DNA of 64,000 nucleotides from Rhodococcus xishaensis (GTDB lineage Bacteria; Actinomycetota; Actinomycetes; Mycobacteriales; Mycobacteriaceae). Of this stretch, positions 31,961 through 41,089 are shown in pieces. Under the pieces are notes generated by a model, which worked only from the letters and a program-made list of their open reading frames with translations, was not told the origin of the DNA and did not search any database. Location: contig NZ_RKLO01000003.1 in NCBI RefSeq assembly GCF_004011825.1, positions 517,741 to 581,740 on the forward strand. Direction: 5' to 3'. The translations under genes and the position numbers were made by a program. Position 1 is the stretch's first letter, and the number at the start of each line of letters is the position of its first letter.

Positions 31961-32692
31961 CTATCGACCCCGGAAGTCGGGTTCGCGGTTCTCGAGGCGC
32001 GCTGCCCGCGCCTCCTGCGCATCCTCGCTGCCCCATGCTGCGAACATTGCGGCGAGCTGCTCCTCTGTCTGTGGTTCGCGGGTGCCGTCGTCGTTGAAGA
32101 CCAGCTTGAGGTGCCGCAGAGACAGCGGCGCGAGTTCCGCGATGCTTCGCGCCCACTTCTGCGCGGTACCGATGTCACCGATCTTGTTCGCTAGACCGCG
32201 CGCGAAAGCCTCTTCCGCCGAGAGCATCTCGGCACCGAGAAGCATCGTACGAGCCGGGCCGCCGCCTATGAGGGACACCAAGCGATGCACCGTCCACTTG
32301 TCGACGGCGATGCCGAGTTTCGCAGCAGGGATACCGAAGCTGGCCTCGGGCGCGACCACGCGCAGGTCCGATGCGAGCGCCAACTGGGTGCCGGCCCCCA
32401 CCGCGGGCCCGTTGATCGCGGCAATGACCGGGACCGGGATCGCATCGATCGTGTGCAACATGGCGAGCAGGTGATCGGTGAACCCCTCGGCATACACATC
32501 ACCGGAGAGGTCGGCGCCAGCACAGAACGCGGTGCCCTGTCCGGTCAGCACGACCACTCTGGCCCCATCGGCTACTGCCTTCTCGAGAGCCTCGCGGAGC
32601 GCAATGCACAACTCGGCATTGAGTGCGTTGCGGCGATCCTGGCGCTGCAACTCGAGCGTGACCACGTGCCCGTCACGGCTGGTCCCGATCAT
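31961..32692 (-). CDS. echA6: EchA6-like crotonase-fold protein, probably non-catalytic
   Basis: The 243-aa protein has the length of EchA6 and the crotonase fold with an intact oxyanion-hole region (TAFCAGADLSG and GPAVGAGTQLAL). The two catalytic glutamates of enoyl-CoA hydratase are absent: Q103 and A123 stand at the positions of Glu144 and Glu164. Established knowledge for mycobacterial EchA6 is that it binds and shuttles acyl-CoA to FAS-II instead of hydrating enoyl-CoA. The neighbourhood with ctpE and the Rv0906-like gene agrees. Confidence 0.85.
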   Translation of the reverse strand: MIGTSRDGHVVTLELQRQDRRNALNAELCIALREALEKAVADGARVVVLTGQGTAFCAGADLSGDVYAEGFTDHLLAMLHTIDAIPVPVIAAINGPAVGAGTQLALASDLRVVAPEASFGIPAAKLGIAVDKWTVHRLVSLIGGGPARTMLLGAEMLSAEEAFARGLANKIGDIGTAQKWARSIAELAPLSLRHLKLVFNDDGTREPQTEEQLAAMFAAWGSEDAQEARAARLENREPDFRGR

Positions 32693-32887
32693 CTGACCTC
32701 ACTCGCTTTCTCGGACGCGGGCGCCGTCCACCGTGGACGGTCCCCGGCGGGTGCGATCCGAACAGTACCCGCAACGCGAGACCCACCGACCGAGCCCCGT
32801 GGAACAACGGAACCGCTGCGGGCGTTGCCGCAAAGTCGGACGGCAAATTCAGGCTATGACAGAACGAAATGGGCAGAACGGAGTGGG

Positions 32888-33958
32888 ATGGACAGCGAGC
32901 TGGAAGTGGTCGTGATCGGAGCCGGTCAGGCCGGCTTGTCCACGGCCTACCACCTGCGTCGATCAGGTCTGGCACCAGAACGCGAGTTCGTCGTCCTCGA
33001 CCACGCTCCCGGCCCGGGTGGGGCATGGCAGTTCCGTTGGCCGTCGTTGACGCTCCAGACCGTCAACAACGTGCACGACCTGCCCGGAATGCGGTTCGCC
33101 GAGATCCTCGGGCCCGGCGCCGACACGGTGCAGGCCGCCGACGCCGTCCCCGCCTACTACGCCCTCTACGAGAAGCGGTTCGAGTTGCCCGTACATCGAC
33201 CGGTGCACGCCACGGTCGTGTCCCATCGCGACAAGCGGCTCGCCGTCGAAACTCCGGAGGGGACGTACCTGACCCGTGGCCTCGTCAACGCGACGGGAAC
33301 GTGGGAGCGACCGTTCATCCCCGCCGTGCCCGGCGCGGAACGGTTCGAGGGCCGGCAACTGCACACACGCGACTACCGCTCGGCGCACGAGTTCGAGGGA
33401 AAGCACGTGATCGTGGTCGGGGGCGGGATCTCGGCCATCCAGTTGCTGGACGAAATCTCATTCGTGACGAAGACCACTTGGGTGACCCGCCGAGAGCCAG
33501 AGTTCCGAGAGGAACCGTTCACGCCCGAGCTCGGCCGTGCCGCCGTGGCACTTGTCGAGGATCGAGTTCGCCGCGGACTTCCACCGGGTTCAGTGGTGTC
33601 GGTGACCGGTCTGCCCGTGACCCCCGCGATTCGGGCCGCACGAGACCGTGGTGTCCTACACCGGCTGCCGATGTTCTCGGAGATCACCGAAACCGGCGTC
33701 CGATGGCTCGACGGATCCGAGCGACGGGCCGACGTCATCCTGTGGTGTACGGGGTTTCGTTCCTCGCTAGACCATCTCGCGCCGCTACGGCTCCGAGGCC
33801 CTGGCGGCGGGATCGCCATGACCGGCCGACTCGCGACGCAGGTCGCCGCGGACCCGCGCGTCCATCTAGTCGGCTACGGGCCGTCGGCGTCGACGATCGG
33901 CGCCAACCGAGCCGGACGTGCGGCGGCGCGGGAGCTGACGCAGTTCCTCGGGCACTGA
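32888..33958 (+). CDS. Flavin-dependent monooxygenase (FMO/BVMO-like)
   Basis: ATG at 32888 with GGAG upstream, 356 aa. An FAD Rossmann motif sits at the N-terminus (VVVIGAGQAGLSTAYHL) and a second dinucleotide motif in the middle (HVIVVGGGISAIQLL). The ATGTWERPF-x-P region between them is typical of FMO- and YhhW/CzcO-type flavoproteins. A C-terminal LWCTGFRSSLDHL closes the FAD site. It probably oxidises a small S-, N- or carbonyl substrate with NADPH. It is divergent from echA6. Confidence 0.83.
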   Translation: MDSELEVVVIGAGQAGLSTAYHLRRSGLAPEREFVVLDHAPGPGGAWQFRWPSLTLQTVNNVHDLPGMRFAEILGPGADTVQAADAVPAYYALYEKRFELPVHRPVHATVVSHRDKRLAVETPEGTYLTRGLVNATGTWERPFIPAVPGAERFEGRQLHTRDYRSAHEFEGKHVIVVGGGISAIQLLDEISFVTKTTWVTRREPEFREEPFTPELGRAAVALVEDRVRRGLPPGSVVSVTGLPVTPAIRAARDRGVLHRLPMFSEITETGVRWLDGSERRADVILWCTGFRSSLDHLAPLRLRGPGGGIAMTGRLATQVAADPRVHLVGYGPSASTIGANRAGRAAARELTQFLGH

Positions 33959-33968
33959 CGGCGGCAGT

Positions 33969-35348
33969 TCAGGCTTCGGCCTTCACGATCGGCGGGATCA
34001 CGTAGCTGCCGTCGAATACGCGCTCGCGCGGGGAGTACATGCGCAGCAACGGCCGGAAGCGACCGGTCGGGGTGGGCAACCAGTTGGCTCGTGCGGCCGG
34101 ATCCGACGGCTCGGTGGCGCTCAATGTCATGGTCAGTGACCCGTCGTTGCCGTAGACCAGTCCCGCTGTGCGATCCCCGATCGAGTACCGCTCGATGGAG
34201 TTCGACACGAGATGGAAGTGCGGCATGCTGTACATCGTGATCGACCAGAAAGCGTCGACGGGCGGCATAGGCGCGAGAGTGATGGTGTAGCGGCGATCGC
34301 CCGTCAACTGGTCGCCGTCGGAGTCCGCGCAGATCGGGGTATATGGGGCCTCATTCCCGTGGCTACCCCACAGCCCACCCATCGCCGCGGCGGCACGTAC
34401 CCCGATTGCCTTGGCATTCTCACTGATTCGCCACTCAGGACTGCCGATCGTCCCGAACTCGAAGAAGTCGTTGTAGTCCAAGAACTCGAACGCCTGATTC
34501 CAGTCGTTCCTGGCGCGGGCACCCGCGCCGGACTTCAGAGCTTCCTCGATCCGGTCCCGCGCTTCGGCCGCGCCCTCCACCAGTAGCTTTGCCAGCGCGG
34601 GATCGGCGTTCGCGTACGGCGACGGACCCGCGTTCAGCAGCCCCAACGGCTCGAACGTCTGCTGCAATGCGATGTTTCGCGGCGCCGGCGGGAAGGCCTG
34701 CAGGTACATGCGCAGCTTCTCCCAGAACATCAGCTCGTCCGGCACCGCGGGATCTGGCACTGGTAAGCCCGCCGAGTCGTTCGCGAAGAGCGGGCTCAAC
34801 GAGATCTGCTGCTGGAGCTTGCGGGCGCGACCGATATCGTCCAAGCCGTCGCATCCCCACCGCCCCACCATCGACACGATGCGGGTCGGGCAGTGAATCG
34901 AGGTGGCGTCGGCGGGTAGTGCACCCGGCCATCCCGGCGGAACCAAGACGAAGCGGCCGGCCTTGGTGCCCGTCGCGCGCTTGCCGATGTACGCGAAGTT
35001 GTTGGCCCACCCGTCGACGAACTGGAGTACGAAGTAGACTGCGGCGGTATCCGGCACATCCATGACCAACGGACCGGTGCCGAGGTCGAGCTGTGCGATC
35101 GAGCAGATCGTGTCGTTCTTGACCGAGACGAACGTATCGTCCGGACCGGCCAGGCCACCTGGATGGCTGAAGGAATTGAACGGGACAGCGGAACTCGCAC
35201 CCACCCCGGTCGTCACGAACCGCTCCACCCGAGGCAGGTTGAAGACCGGAGCGAACCCGTAGACGAACGCCCTGACGACCGCCTCGATGCTGACCGCCGA
35301 ATTCGAACCGACTACCGAATCTCCACTCGGGTGGGTCATGGCGATCAT
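33969..35348 (-). CDS. DUF1254/DUF1214 domain protein
   Basis: The 459-aa protein carries an N-terminal DUF1254-like region (VRAFVYGFAPVFNLPRVERF, then DTFVSVKNDTICSIAQLDLG) and a C-terminal DUF1214-like beta domain (YTITLAPMPPVDAFWSITMY, then WLPTPTGRFRPLLRMYSPRE). I see no export signal. Proteins with this pair are widespread but lack a settled function. It converges with the monooxygenase gene with a 10-bp gap. Confidence 0.8.
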   Translation of the reverse strand: MIAMTHPSGDSVVGSNSAVSIEAVVRAFVYGFAPVFNLPRVERFVTTGVGASSAVPFNSFSHPGGLAGPDDTFVSVKNDTICSIAQLDLGTGPLVMDVPDTAAVYFVLQFVDGWANNFAYIGKRATGTKAGRFVLVPPGWPGALPADATSIHCPTRIVSMVGRWGCDGLDDIGRARKLQQQISLSPLFANDSAGLPVPDPAVPDELMFWEKLRMYLQAFPPAPRNIALQQTFEPLGLLNAGPSPYANADPALAKLLVEGAAEARDRIEEALKSGAGARARNDWNQAFEFLDYNDFFEFGTIGSPEWRISENAKAIGVRAAAAMGGLWGSHGNEAPYTPICADSDGDQLTGDRRYTITLAPMPPVDAFWSITMYSMPHFHLVSNSIERYSIGDRTAGLVYGNDGSLTMTLSATEPSDPAARANWLPTPTGRFRPLLRMYSPRERVFDGSYVIPPIVKAEA

Positions 35349-35408
35349 TCCACCATCGGCGACCCAGCCACGTTCGCGTTACGCCAACATTCGGTTCATC
35401 ATGGTCTC

Positions 35409-35891
35409 GTGACCTCCTTCCCTGAGTGGGCCAGAGCCCTCGATCTCACCCCGCACCCCGAAGAGGGCGGCTGGTACCGCGAGACCTGGCGAAGCGACAT
35501 CGATTTGCCTGGCGTCGCGTTGCCAAACATGTACGGTGGGTCGCGGTCGGCCGGCACAGCGATCCTGTTCCTCCTGGAGCCCGGGCAGCAGTCCGCGTGG
35601 CACACGGTGCGTGGCACCGAGATCTGGCTGTACCACCGCGGCAGTCCGCTCCTACTCGAACTCGCCGGCGACGGCGATGAACCTGGATCCGTGACGACAC
35701 ACGTTCTCGGACCGGACATTTCGTCCGGCCAGAGCCCTCAGGTCGTCATACCACCACGCTCCTGGCAGCGGGCTCGGCCGATCGAGGACGAGGCCGGGCT
35801 GGTCAGTTGCATCGTTGTCCCCGGCTTCGACTTCGCCGACTTCCGTGTCGAGGGGCAGGAGTATCCGATGCCCTCACCATCGCAGTTCTAG
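35409..35891 (+). CDS. Cupin-fold protein of the DUF985 family
   Basis: GTG at 35409 yields 160 aa: LDLTPHPEEGGWYRETWRSD is the DUF985 signature, followed by TAILFLLEPGQQSAWHTVRG (cupin motif 1 with His), LGPDISSGQSPQVVIPPRSW and SCIVVPGFDFADF. Members are thought to be small epimerase- or isomerase-like cupins. No SD is obvious. Start could also be further in. Confidence 0.8.
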   Translation: MTSFPEWARALDLTPHPEEGGWYRETWRSDIDLPGVALPNMYGGSRSAGTAILFLLEPGQQSAWHTVRGTEIWLYHRGSPLLLELAGDGDEPGSVTTHVLGPDISSGQSPQVVIPPRSWQRARPIEDEAGLVSCIVVPGFDFADFRVEGQEYPMPSPSQF

Positions 35892-35906
35892 ACGCAACGA
35901 TCCGGA

Positions 35907-36479
35907 TCAGCGGTGGCTGGGACGCACCGCCAGCAGCACGCCGAGGACACCACCGTAGAGCAGGTGTTCGACGAGGAAGGTGGGGTATCCGACCATGCTC
36001 GCCATGGTCCGGATGGGGTCGCCGCCGCCGAAGAGTGCGGCCGCAATGGGTAGGCCGACCCAGACACTAGCCGCGAAAACAACCAGGCCCCAGACGATTC
36101 CGGAGACGAACACGCTGATGCCGCGCAGTTTGGCGACCCACACCAGAAGGCCGAAGATCGCCCCGTACACAGCGCCGACCATCATGTGGATGACGGCACC
36201 GAGCAACGCCGGGCCAGCCGAGAAATAGAAGGAGTCGCCACCAGCGGCGCTCTGCATCGAGCTCATCATCGCGTCGGGGGCGATGAAGGTAGCCGCGATG
36301 TGATACAGGGGCGTGAAGAAGCCAGAGTCCTGGTACGTCGCTGCGGCGATCATCGCATATGCCGCCATCACGATCGATGCAGCGACACCGGCAAGGGCTC
36401 CCCGTGCCACGGCGACGCCGACAGTTCCACCGCCTGCGGCGCTCTCAGGTAGCGAACTGCTCGATGCTGGAGAAGTCAT
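35907..36479 (-). CDS. Multi-pass membrane protein (190 aa), unknown family
   Basis: Start at ATG 36479 (AAAGGATCTCCC before it). Four to five hydrophobic segments: ALAGVAASIVMAAYAMIAAA, ALLGAVIHMMVGAVYGAIFG, ISVFVSGIVWGLVVFAASVW and FLVEHLLYGGVLGVLLAVRP. It lacks any catalytic motif that I can see. It is transcribed divergently from a Crp/Fnr-type regulator, which may control it. Confidence 0.7.
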   Translation of the reverse strand: MTSPASSSSLPESAAGGGTVGVAVARGALAGVAASIVMAAYAMIAAATYQDSGFFTPLYHIAATFIAPDAMMSSMQSAAGGDSFYFSAGPALLGAVIHMMVGAVYGAIFGLLVWVAKLRGISVFVSGIVWGLVVFAASVWVGLPIAAALFGGGDPIRTMASMVGYPTFLVEHLLYGGVLGVLLAVRPSHR

Positions 36480-36556
36480 GGGAGATCCTTTCGTCTTGGG
36501 AAGGACGTTTCTCTCACCCGTAGTCAATCCCGTCGTGACGATTAACGAGCGAAGAT

Positions 36557-36572
36557 TGTCAGCGTGCTGACA
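36557..36572. promoter_or_regulatory. Palindrome between membrane protein and Crp/Fnr regulator
   Basis: TGTCAGC-GT-GCTGACA has 7-bp perfect arms and lies between the divergent starts at 36479 and 36602. It is suited to a dimeric Crp/Fnr-type protein, most simply the product of the adjacent gene. Confidence 0.5.
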
Positions 36573-36601
36573 GGATGGGTCCAGTGGTAGGGGAGGCTGA
36601 G

Positions 36602-37342
36602 ATGGACCGGACACAGAGGCCGTTCGCGCACTTGATGCGCGCGCTAGGCAGAGAGTCTTTCAGCGACGATCAGCTGCGTCAGGCGGCCTGGATCTCACGC
36701 TGCGTCGGCCGCGGTGCCACTGCGCCGCTGCGCGCCGATGACCTGGTGGCGTTGGCTGATCTGCTCGAGGTTCAGTCTTTGCCGACCGGGTCGGTGATGT
36801 TCACGGCCGGCCGTTCGGCCGAAGGGGTATGGATCGTGCGGGCCGGACAAGTGGAACTTGCGGTCGGTTCGGGGCGTCGTCGTGCCGTGGTCGACGTGCT
36901 GCGGCCTGGCGACGTCGACGGCGACATTCCACTGCTGCTGGACATGCCGTTGATGTACACCGCGCGAGCACTGACCGATTCCAAGTGCCTGTTCCTGTCC
37001 CAGATGGCGTTCGAGAAACTGCTGGCCGGGCACCCGGCGATCGCGCGCCGCTGGCTATCGAGTGTCGCGCAGCGCACGGCCGCCACCCAGACACGGCTGA
37101 TCAGCATCCTTGGATGCTCACTGTCGATGCAAGTAGCTCAACTGCTGCACGACGAGGCGATCGACGGAACCGTGCTACTGGCCCAGCGAACGCTGGCAGC
37201 GATGCTGGGCGTGCAGCGGCCGTCGCTGAACAAGATCCTCAAGGACTTCGAGCGGGAGGGGCTCATCGCGACACGTTATGCCGCCATCGACATCGCCGAT
37301 CCGGACCGGTTGCGCGCCCTCGGACAGACCAGATCCGGGTGA
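36602..37342 (+). CDS. Crp/Fnr-family regulator
   Basis: ATG 36602 is preferred because GGGGAGGCTGAG directly precedes it. The 246-aa protein has a cyclic-nucleotide-binding-type beta-roll ([40 protein letters not shown]), a long dimerisation helix ([20 protein letters not shown]) and a C-terminal winged HTH ([20 protein letters not shown]). There is no Fe-S cysteine cluster. The effector is unknown. Confidence 0.85.
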   Translation: MDRTQRPFAHLMRALGRESFSDDQLRQAAWISRCVGRGATAPLRADDLVALADLLEVQSLPTGSVMFTAGRSAEGVWIVRAGQVELAVGSGRRRAVVDVLRPGDVDGDIPLLLDMPLMYTARALTDSKCLFLSQMAFEKLLAGHPAIARRWLSSVAQRTAATQTRLISILGCSLSMQVAQLLHDEAIDGTVLLAQRTLAAMLGVQRPSLNKILKDFEREGLIATRYAAIDIADPDRLRALGQTRSG

Positions 37343-37395
37343 GTCCAGATGGTGCCGACGGGTAGCGCGGATGGGTCTGTGTTTGACTGATACTC

Positions 37396-37941
37396 ATGGC
37401 GAAGCTGAACATAGGCGACCGCTTTGCACCCCACCGCCTAGAGACCATTGACGGGGACACCGTTGCAGTGCCCAGCCCAGATCGGCTGATCCACTTGCAG
37501 TTCCGCCGCTATGCGGGCTGCCCGGTCTGCCACTTGCATCTGCAGTCGATTCTGAGGCGGTACAAGGAGATCACGGCCGCTGGTGTGACGGAGGTCGTGG
37601 TGTTCCATTCCGCCCCCGAGGCGCTGCGCCGCTCTTTGGCCGACATGCCGTTCGCCGTAGTAGCGGATCCGCAGCGGAGCCTCTACTCGGAAGTCGGCGT
37701 CGAATCGGACCCCACCGCGATTGCACACCCACGGGTTTGGCTTGCCGCGGCACTCGGTGCGGCTCGCCAGCGCTCGATCAGCTCTGCCCTCGGCCGGGGT
37801 GAGGACCACTTCGGAAAGCCCGCGGACTTTCTCATCGCCTCCGACGGCCGCATCCTGGCTCGCAAGTACGGCACGCACGCCGACGACCAATGGTCGGTCG
37901 ACGAGATTCTCACGCTGGCAGATCAATTGCACTCGCCCTGA
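37396..37941 (+). CDS. Peroxiredoxin-like (AhpC/TSA type) protein
   Basis: The 181-aa thioredoxin-fold protein contains RYAGCPVCHLHLQSILRRYK, where C-x2-C replaces the usual single peroxidatic Cys context, then VVVFHSAPEALRRSLADMPF and FAVVADPQRSLYSEVGV. It belongs to the AhpC/TSA-like group often called DUF899- or Prx-like. It probably reduces peroxides or disulfides in the cytosol. Proximity to a Crp/Fnr regulator (53 bp) suggests cotranscription. Confidence 0.8.
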   Translation: MAKLNIGDRFAPHRLETIDGDTVAVPSPDRLIHLQFRRYAGCPVCHLHLQSILRRYKEITAAGVTEVVVFHSAPEALRRSLADMPFAVVADPQRSLYSEVGVESDPTAIAHPRVWLAAALGAARQRSISSALGRGEDHFGKPADFLIASDGRILARKYGTHADDQWSVDEILTLADQLHSP

Positions 37942-37995
37942 GGCACCGGCGAAATCGTCCGGAGCCGACATTCGAGCGCGGTACCGCACACCGCG

Positions 37996-38289
37996 CTATT
38001 CGGGTTCGCCCTCGACCTGGATGCCGTTCCAGAATGCAACGTGGTCGCGGATCTGGCTGGCCTTCTCTTTCGGTTCGGGGTAGTACCAAGCCCCGTCCTC
38101 GTTCGTTTCCTCGCCGACCGTGACGTGGTAGTAGCTGGCAAGCCCCTTCCAGGGACACACCGTTTCGGTGCCACTGTCGATGAAGTACTCGCGGCGTAGC
38201 GACTCCGGCGGGAAGTATTGGTTGCCCTCCACCTCGATCGTTGACGGCGCCTCGGCGATCACCGTGCCGTTCCAGATTGCGCGCATCAT
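37996..38289 (-). CDS. DUF427 domain protein
   Basis: The 97-aa protein (start ATG 38289 about 10 nt after GGAGG; ATG 38298 is possible) has the DUF427 pattern: MRAIWNGTVIAEAPSTIEVE, NQYFPPESLRREYFIDSGTE, CPWKGLASYYHVTVGEETNE, AWYYPEPKEKASQIRDHVAF. It is a compact beta-tent fold of unknown function. Confidence 0.88.
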   Translation of the reverse strand: MMRAIWNGTVIAEAPSTIEVEGNQYFPPESLRREYFIDSGTETVCPWKGLASYYHVTVGEETNEDGAWYYPEPKEKASQIRDHVAFWNGIQVEGEPE

Positions 38290-38414
38290 TTCGTGCATCC
38301 TCCTTCACGGGTTCTTCCTACATTCGAGCCTTCCACGACCTACTGCATGTGTCGACTGTCGGCGTGATGACACGACCGGGGTAGCCCGTCAGGAGAACGA
38401 CAGCCTCGGTCCGG

Positions 38415-39926
38415 TCAGCCCTGGGCCGGGGCCGGTTCTCTGTCGCCACGCGACACCGAAACATGTTGAGTGCCTGTGCCCTTGCGGGGATCGACGAAGA
38501 ACAGCACGGCTACGAAGCCGAGCAGCAGCGCGGCCGCCGGAAGCATCGTCGACTGCGCCATCGCGGTCGAGAACGGCTCGCGGACCAGTTCCGGTAGCTG
38601 ACCGACGTGGAAGCCCTCACCCACCGGAGCTGCACCAGCGCCACCGGCGACACCGGCGCTGGACACTTCCACAGTGATCCGCGACGTCATGAGTGCACCC
38701 ATCGCGGCGCTGCCGAGAACGGCTCCGACCTGACGGGTGGTGTTGTAGACACCGGATCCGGCGCCGACGTGCGCGGGCGGCAGGTTGCGGGTCGCCGTGG
38801 CGGCCAGCGGCGCCCAGATCAAGGCGTTGGATGCGCCGATCGCGGTTGTAGATGCCAGGATCTGCCAGATAGGCGTCGACGGGGTCAGCTGTGTCGCCAG
38901 CCAGGCGATGGACAGAGCGAACATCAGGAAGCCTGGACCGGCTATGTACCGCGGGTGGGTCCTGTCGACCAGCCGTCCGACGAAGGGCGCGAGGATGGCG
39001 GTGACGACGGCCAGCGGGGCCATCAGCAGCGCCGAGCGGGTCGGCGACAGTCCGGTCACGCTCTGCGCGTAGAACATGAACGGCAGCATTACCGAGGTGA
39101 CGGCAAACCCCATCGTCGCGATGCCGACGTTCGCAACCGAGAAATTTCGGTCCTTGAACAACCCGAGCGGCACCAGCGGTTCGTCCCGGTTGACCTTCTG
39201 CCACCATACGAAAGCACCCATGACCACCAGTCCTGCGGCGATCAGGCCCCAGGTGCGGCCATCCCAGTCGTAAGACCCGCCTTCCTGCAGACCGAAGACG
39301 ATGCAGAACAGGCCGATGGCACTGAGCGCAACACCGACCGTGTCGAACTTGTGGTTGTTGGTCGGCAGCGACGGGACGAGGCGCCAAGCGAGCAGGAAGC
39401 CGATGGCGCCGACCGGGATGTTGATGAAGAAGATCCACTCCCAGCCGAGGTTGTCGACGAGGACGCCGCCGAGGATCGGGCCGACAAGGGTCGCGATACC
39501 GGCCACCGAACCCCACATACCCATCGCAGCACCACGCTTGTTAGCTGGGAAGATTCGCGTGATGACGGCCATCGTCTGTGGCGTCATCATCGCGGCGCCG
39601 AGGCCCTGGAACACGCGGGCGACGATGAGCATCGCGACGTCGCCGGACAGCCCGCACCACAGCGACGCGAGGGTGAATACGACCAGACCGATCAGGTAAA
39701 GGTTCTTGGGCCCGAATCGGTCACCTAGGCGCCCGGTGACGAGCAGCGGCACCGCGTACGCCAACAGGTAGGAACTCGTGACCCAGATGACCGCGTTGAC
39801 GTCGGTATTCAGGTCGGCCGTGATGACCGGGTTCGCGACCGCCACGATCGTGCTGTCGACGATGATCATGAAGAAGCCCAGGCAGAGCGCCCACAAGGCC
39901 GGCCACGGCCGGATTTCGGTGTTCAT
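38415..39926 (-). CDS. MFS drug exporter, DHA2 (EmrB/QacA) type
   Basis: The 503-aa protein has 14 predicted TM segments. It carries the MFS motif A loop (LLVTGRLGDRFGPKNLYLIG), the D1-type N-terminus (MIIVDSTIVAVANPVI) and the antiporter motif C (GSVAGIATLVGPILGGVLVD). It exports cationic or hydrophobic compounds using the proton gradient. SD GGAAGGG precedes the ATG. No regulator gene is adjacent. Confidence 0.92.
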   Translation of the reverse strand: MNTEIRPWPALWALCLGFFMIIVDSTIVAVANPVITADLNTDVNAVIWVTSSYLLAYAVPLLVTGRLGDRFGPKNLYLIGLVVFTLASLWCGLSGDVAMLIVARVFQGLGAAMMTPQTMAVITRIFPANKRGAAMGMWGSVAGIATLVGPILGGVLVDNLGWEWIFFINIPVGAIGFLLAWRLVPSLPTNNHKFDTVGVALSAIGLFCIVFGLQEGGSYDWDGRTWGLIAAGLVVMGAFVWWQKVNRDEPLVPLGLFKDRNFSVANVGIATMGFAVTSVMLPFMFYAQSVTGLSPTRSALLMAPLAVVTAILAPFVGRLVDRTHPRYIAGPGFLMFALSIAWLATQLTPSTPIWQILASTTAIGASNALIWAPLAATATRNLPPAHVGAGSGVYNTTRQVGAVLGSAAMGALMTSRITVEVSSAGVAGGAGAAPVGEGFHVGQLPELVREPFSTAMAQSTMLPAAALLLGFVAVLFFVDPRKGTGTQHVSVSRGDREPAPAQG

Positions 39927-40114
39927 CGTTTGCCCTTCCGATCATCGAGCTTCAGTGATTCGAGGAGTTCCTCGGTCACCCACGGAACGGCGCCCGCACG
40001 GACGCGACCGGCGCAGGTCGGACCCAATCCAGTTCGGCCCGCGTCATCACCCGGATGTACAAGAACGGGATACTAACGGTTCCCCACGGCTGGCTCGCAC
40101 CGCACCGGCGGCCG

Positions 40115-40951
40115 TCAGCCGAAGGTCTCAGGGTTCCCCCCGAGCCGACCGTCGGGTCGATCGAGCGAACAGATCGCAAACATGTCGTCTGCGGTCAGCT
40201 CGAAGTCGAATACATCGAAGTTGGATGCGATGCGGTCCGGCGTCACCGACTTCGGAATGACCACGTTCCCGAGTTGGATGTGCCAGCGCAGGATCACCTG
40301 GGCCGGCGTGCGGCCATGCATGTCGGCGATCGTGCGAATCGTCGCGTTCGCAATGCTGGTCCCCTCCCCGAGGGGGCCCCAGGCCTCGGTGACGATGCCC
40401 ATGTCGGCGTGGACCGAGCGCAGGTGTGACTGCACGAACTCGGGGTGCAACTCGATCTGGTTGAGGGCGGGGGTCTCCCCCACCGCCTCGACAAGCCGCT
40501 CGAGGTTCTCCTCGGTGAAGTTGGAGACGCCGATCGACCGGACCCGACCGTCAGCCTTCAACTGTTGGAACGCCTTGAACGTGTCGATGTACTGGTTCTT
40601 GGCAGGGACGGGCCAGTGGATCAGGTAGAGGTCGATGTACTCGAGCCCCAATCGGGCGAGACTGTCGTCGAACGCCCGCAGCGCCGAGTCGTACCCCTGG
40701 TCGGCGTTCCGCAGCTTGGTGGTGACGAACAGATCCTCACGGTCGATGCCGGAGTCGGCGAGCGCTCGCCCCGTCCCGGTCTCGTTCCCGTAGACGCTCG
40801 CGGTGTCGACGCTTCGGTACCCCACCGTCAACGCTTCCGAGACAGCGACGTACGCCTGGTCGTCGGGCACCCGGAACACCCCGAATCCTAGCTGCGGGAT
40901 CGAATTGCCGTCGTTGAGAGCAATGTCCGGTACCGGATCGATCGAGGTCAT
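40115..40951 (-). CDS. Aldo/keto reductase
   Basis: Start at ATG 40951, 278 aa. The catalytic tetrad is complete: D49, Y54 (SVDTASVYGNE), K79 (VTTKLRN) and H112 (YLIHWPVP). NADPH-binding IPKSVTPDRIASNFDVFDFE lies near the C-terminus. It is like the 2,5-diketo-D-gluconate-reductase group of mycobacteria and probably reduces aldehydes such as methylglyoxal. It stands alone. Confidence 0.92.
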   Translation of the reverse strand: MTSIDPVPDIALNDGNSIPQLGFGVFRVPDDQAYVAVSEALTVGYRSVDTASVYGNETGTGRALADSGIDREDLFVTTKLRNADQGYDSALRAFDDSLARLGLEYIDLYLIHWPVPAKNQYIDTFKAFQQLKADGRVRSIGVSNFTEENLERLVEAVGETPALNQIELHPEFVQSHLRSVHADMGIVTEAWGPLGEGTSIANATIRTIADMHGRTPAQVILRWHIQLGNVVIPKSVTPDRIASNFDVFDFELTADDMFAICSLDRPDGRLGGNPETFG

Positions 40952-41089
40952 ACTCGGGCAACGAGAGCGACCGCCGGACAGTTCCCACAGCTCCGAAGCG
41001 AGCAACCGTGGACACCGGCGAATCCGTTGCGCCGCGACGGCGGCGGGGCCTACGTTCGATCCAGGCTGTCTGGTCGGAAGGGGCGGGCG

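Noticed and set aside
38607..39728. Plus-strand 373-aa frame
   Set aside because: Shadow of the MFS exporter gene; rich in Arg, Gly and Asp with no domain.
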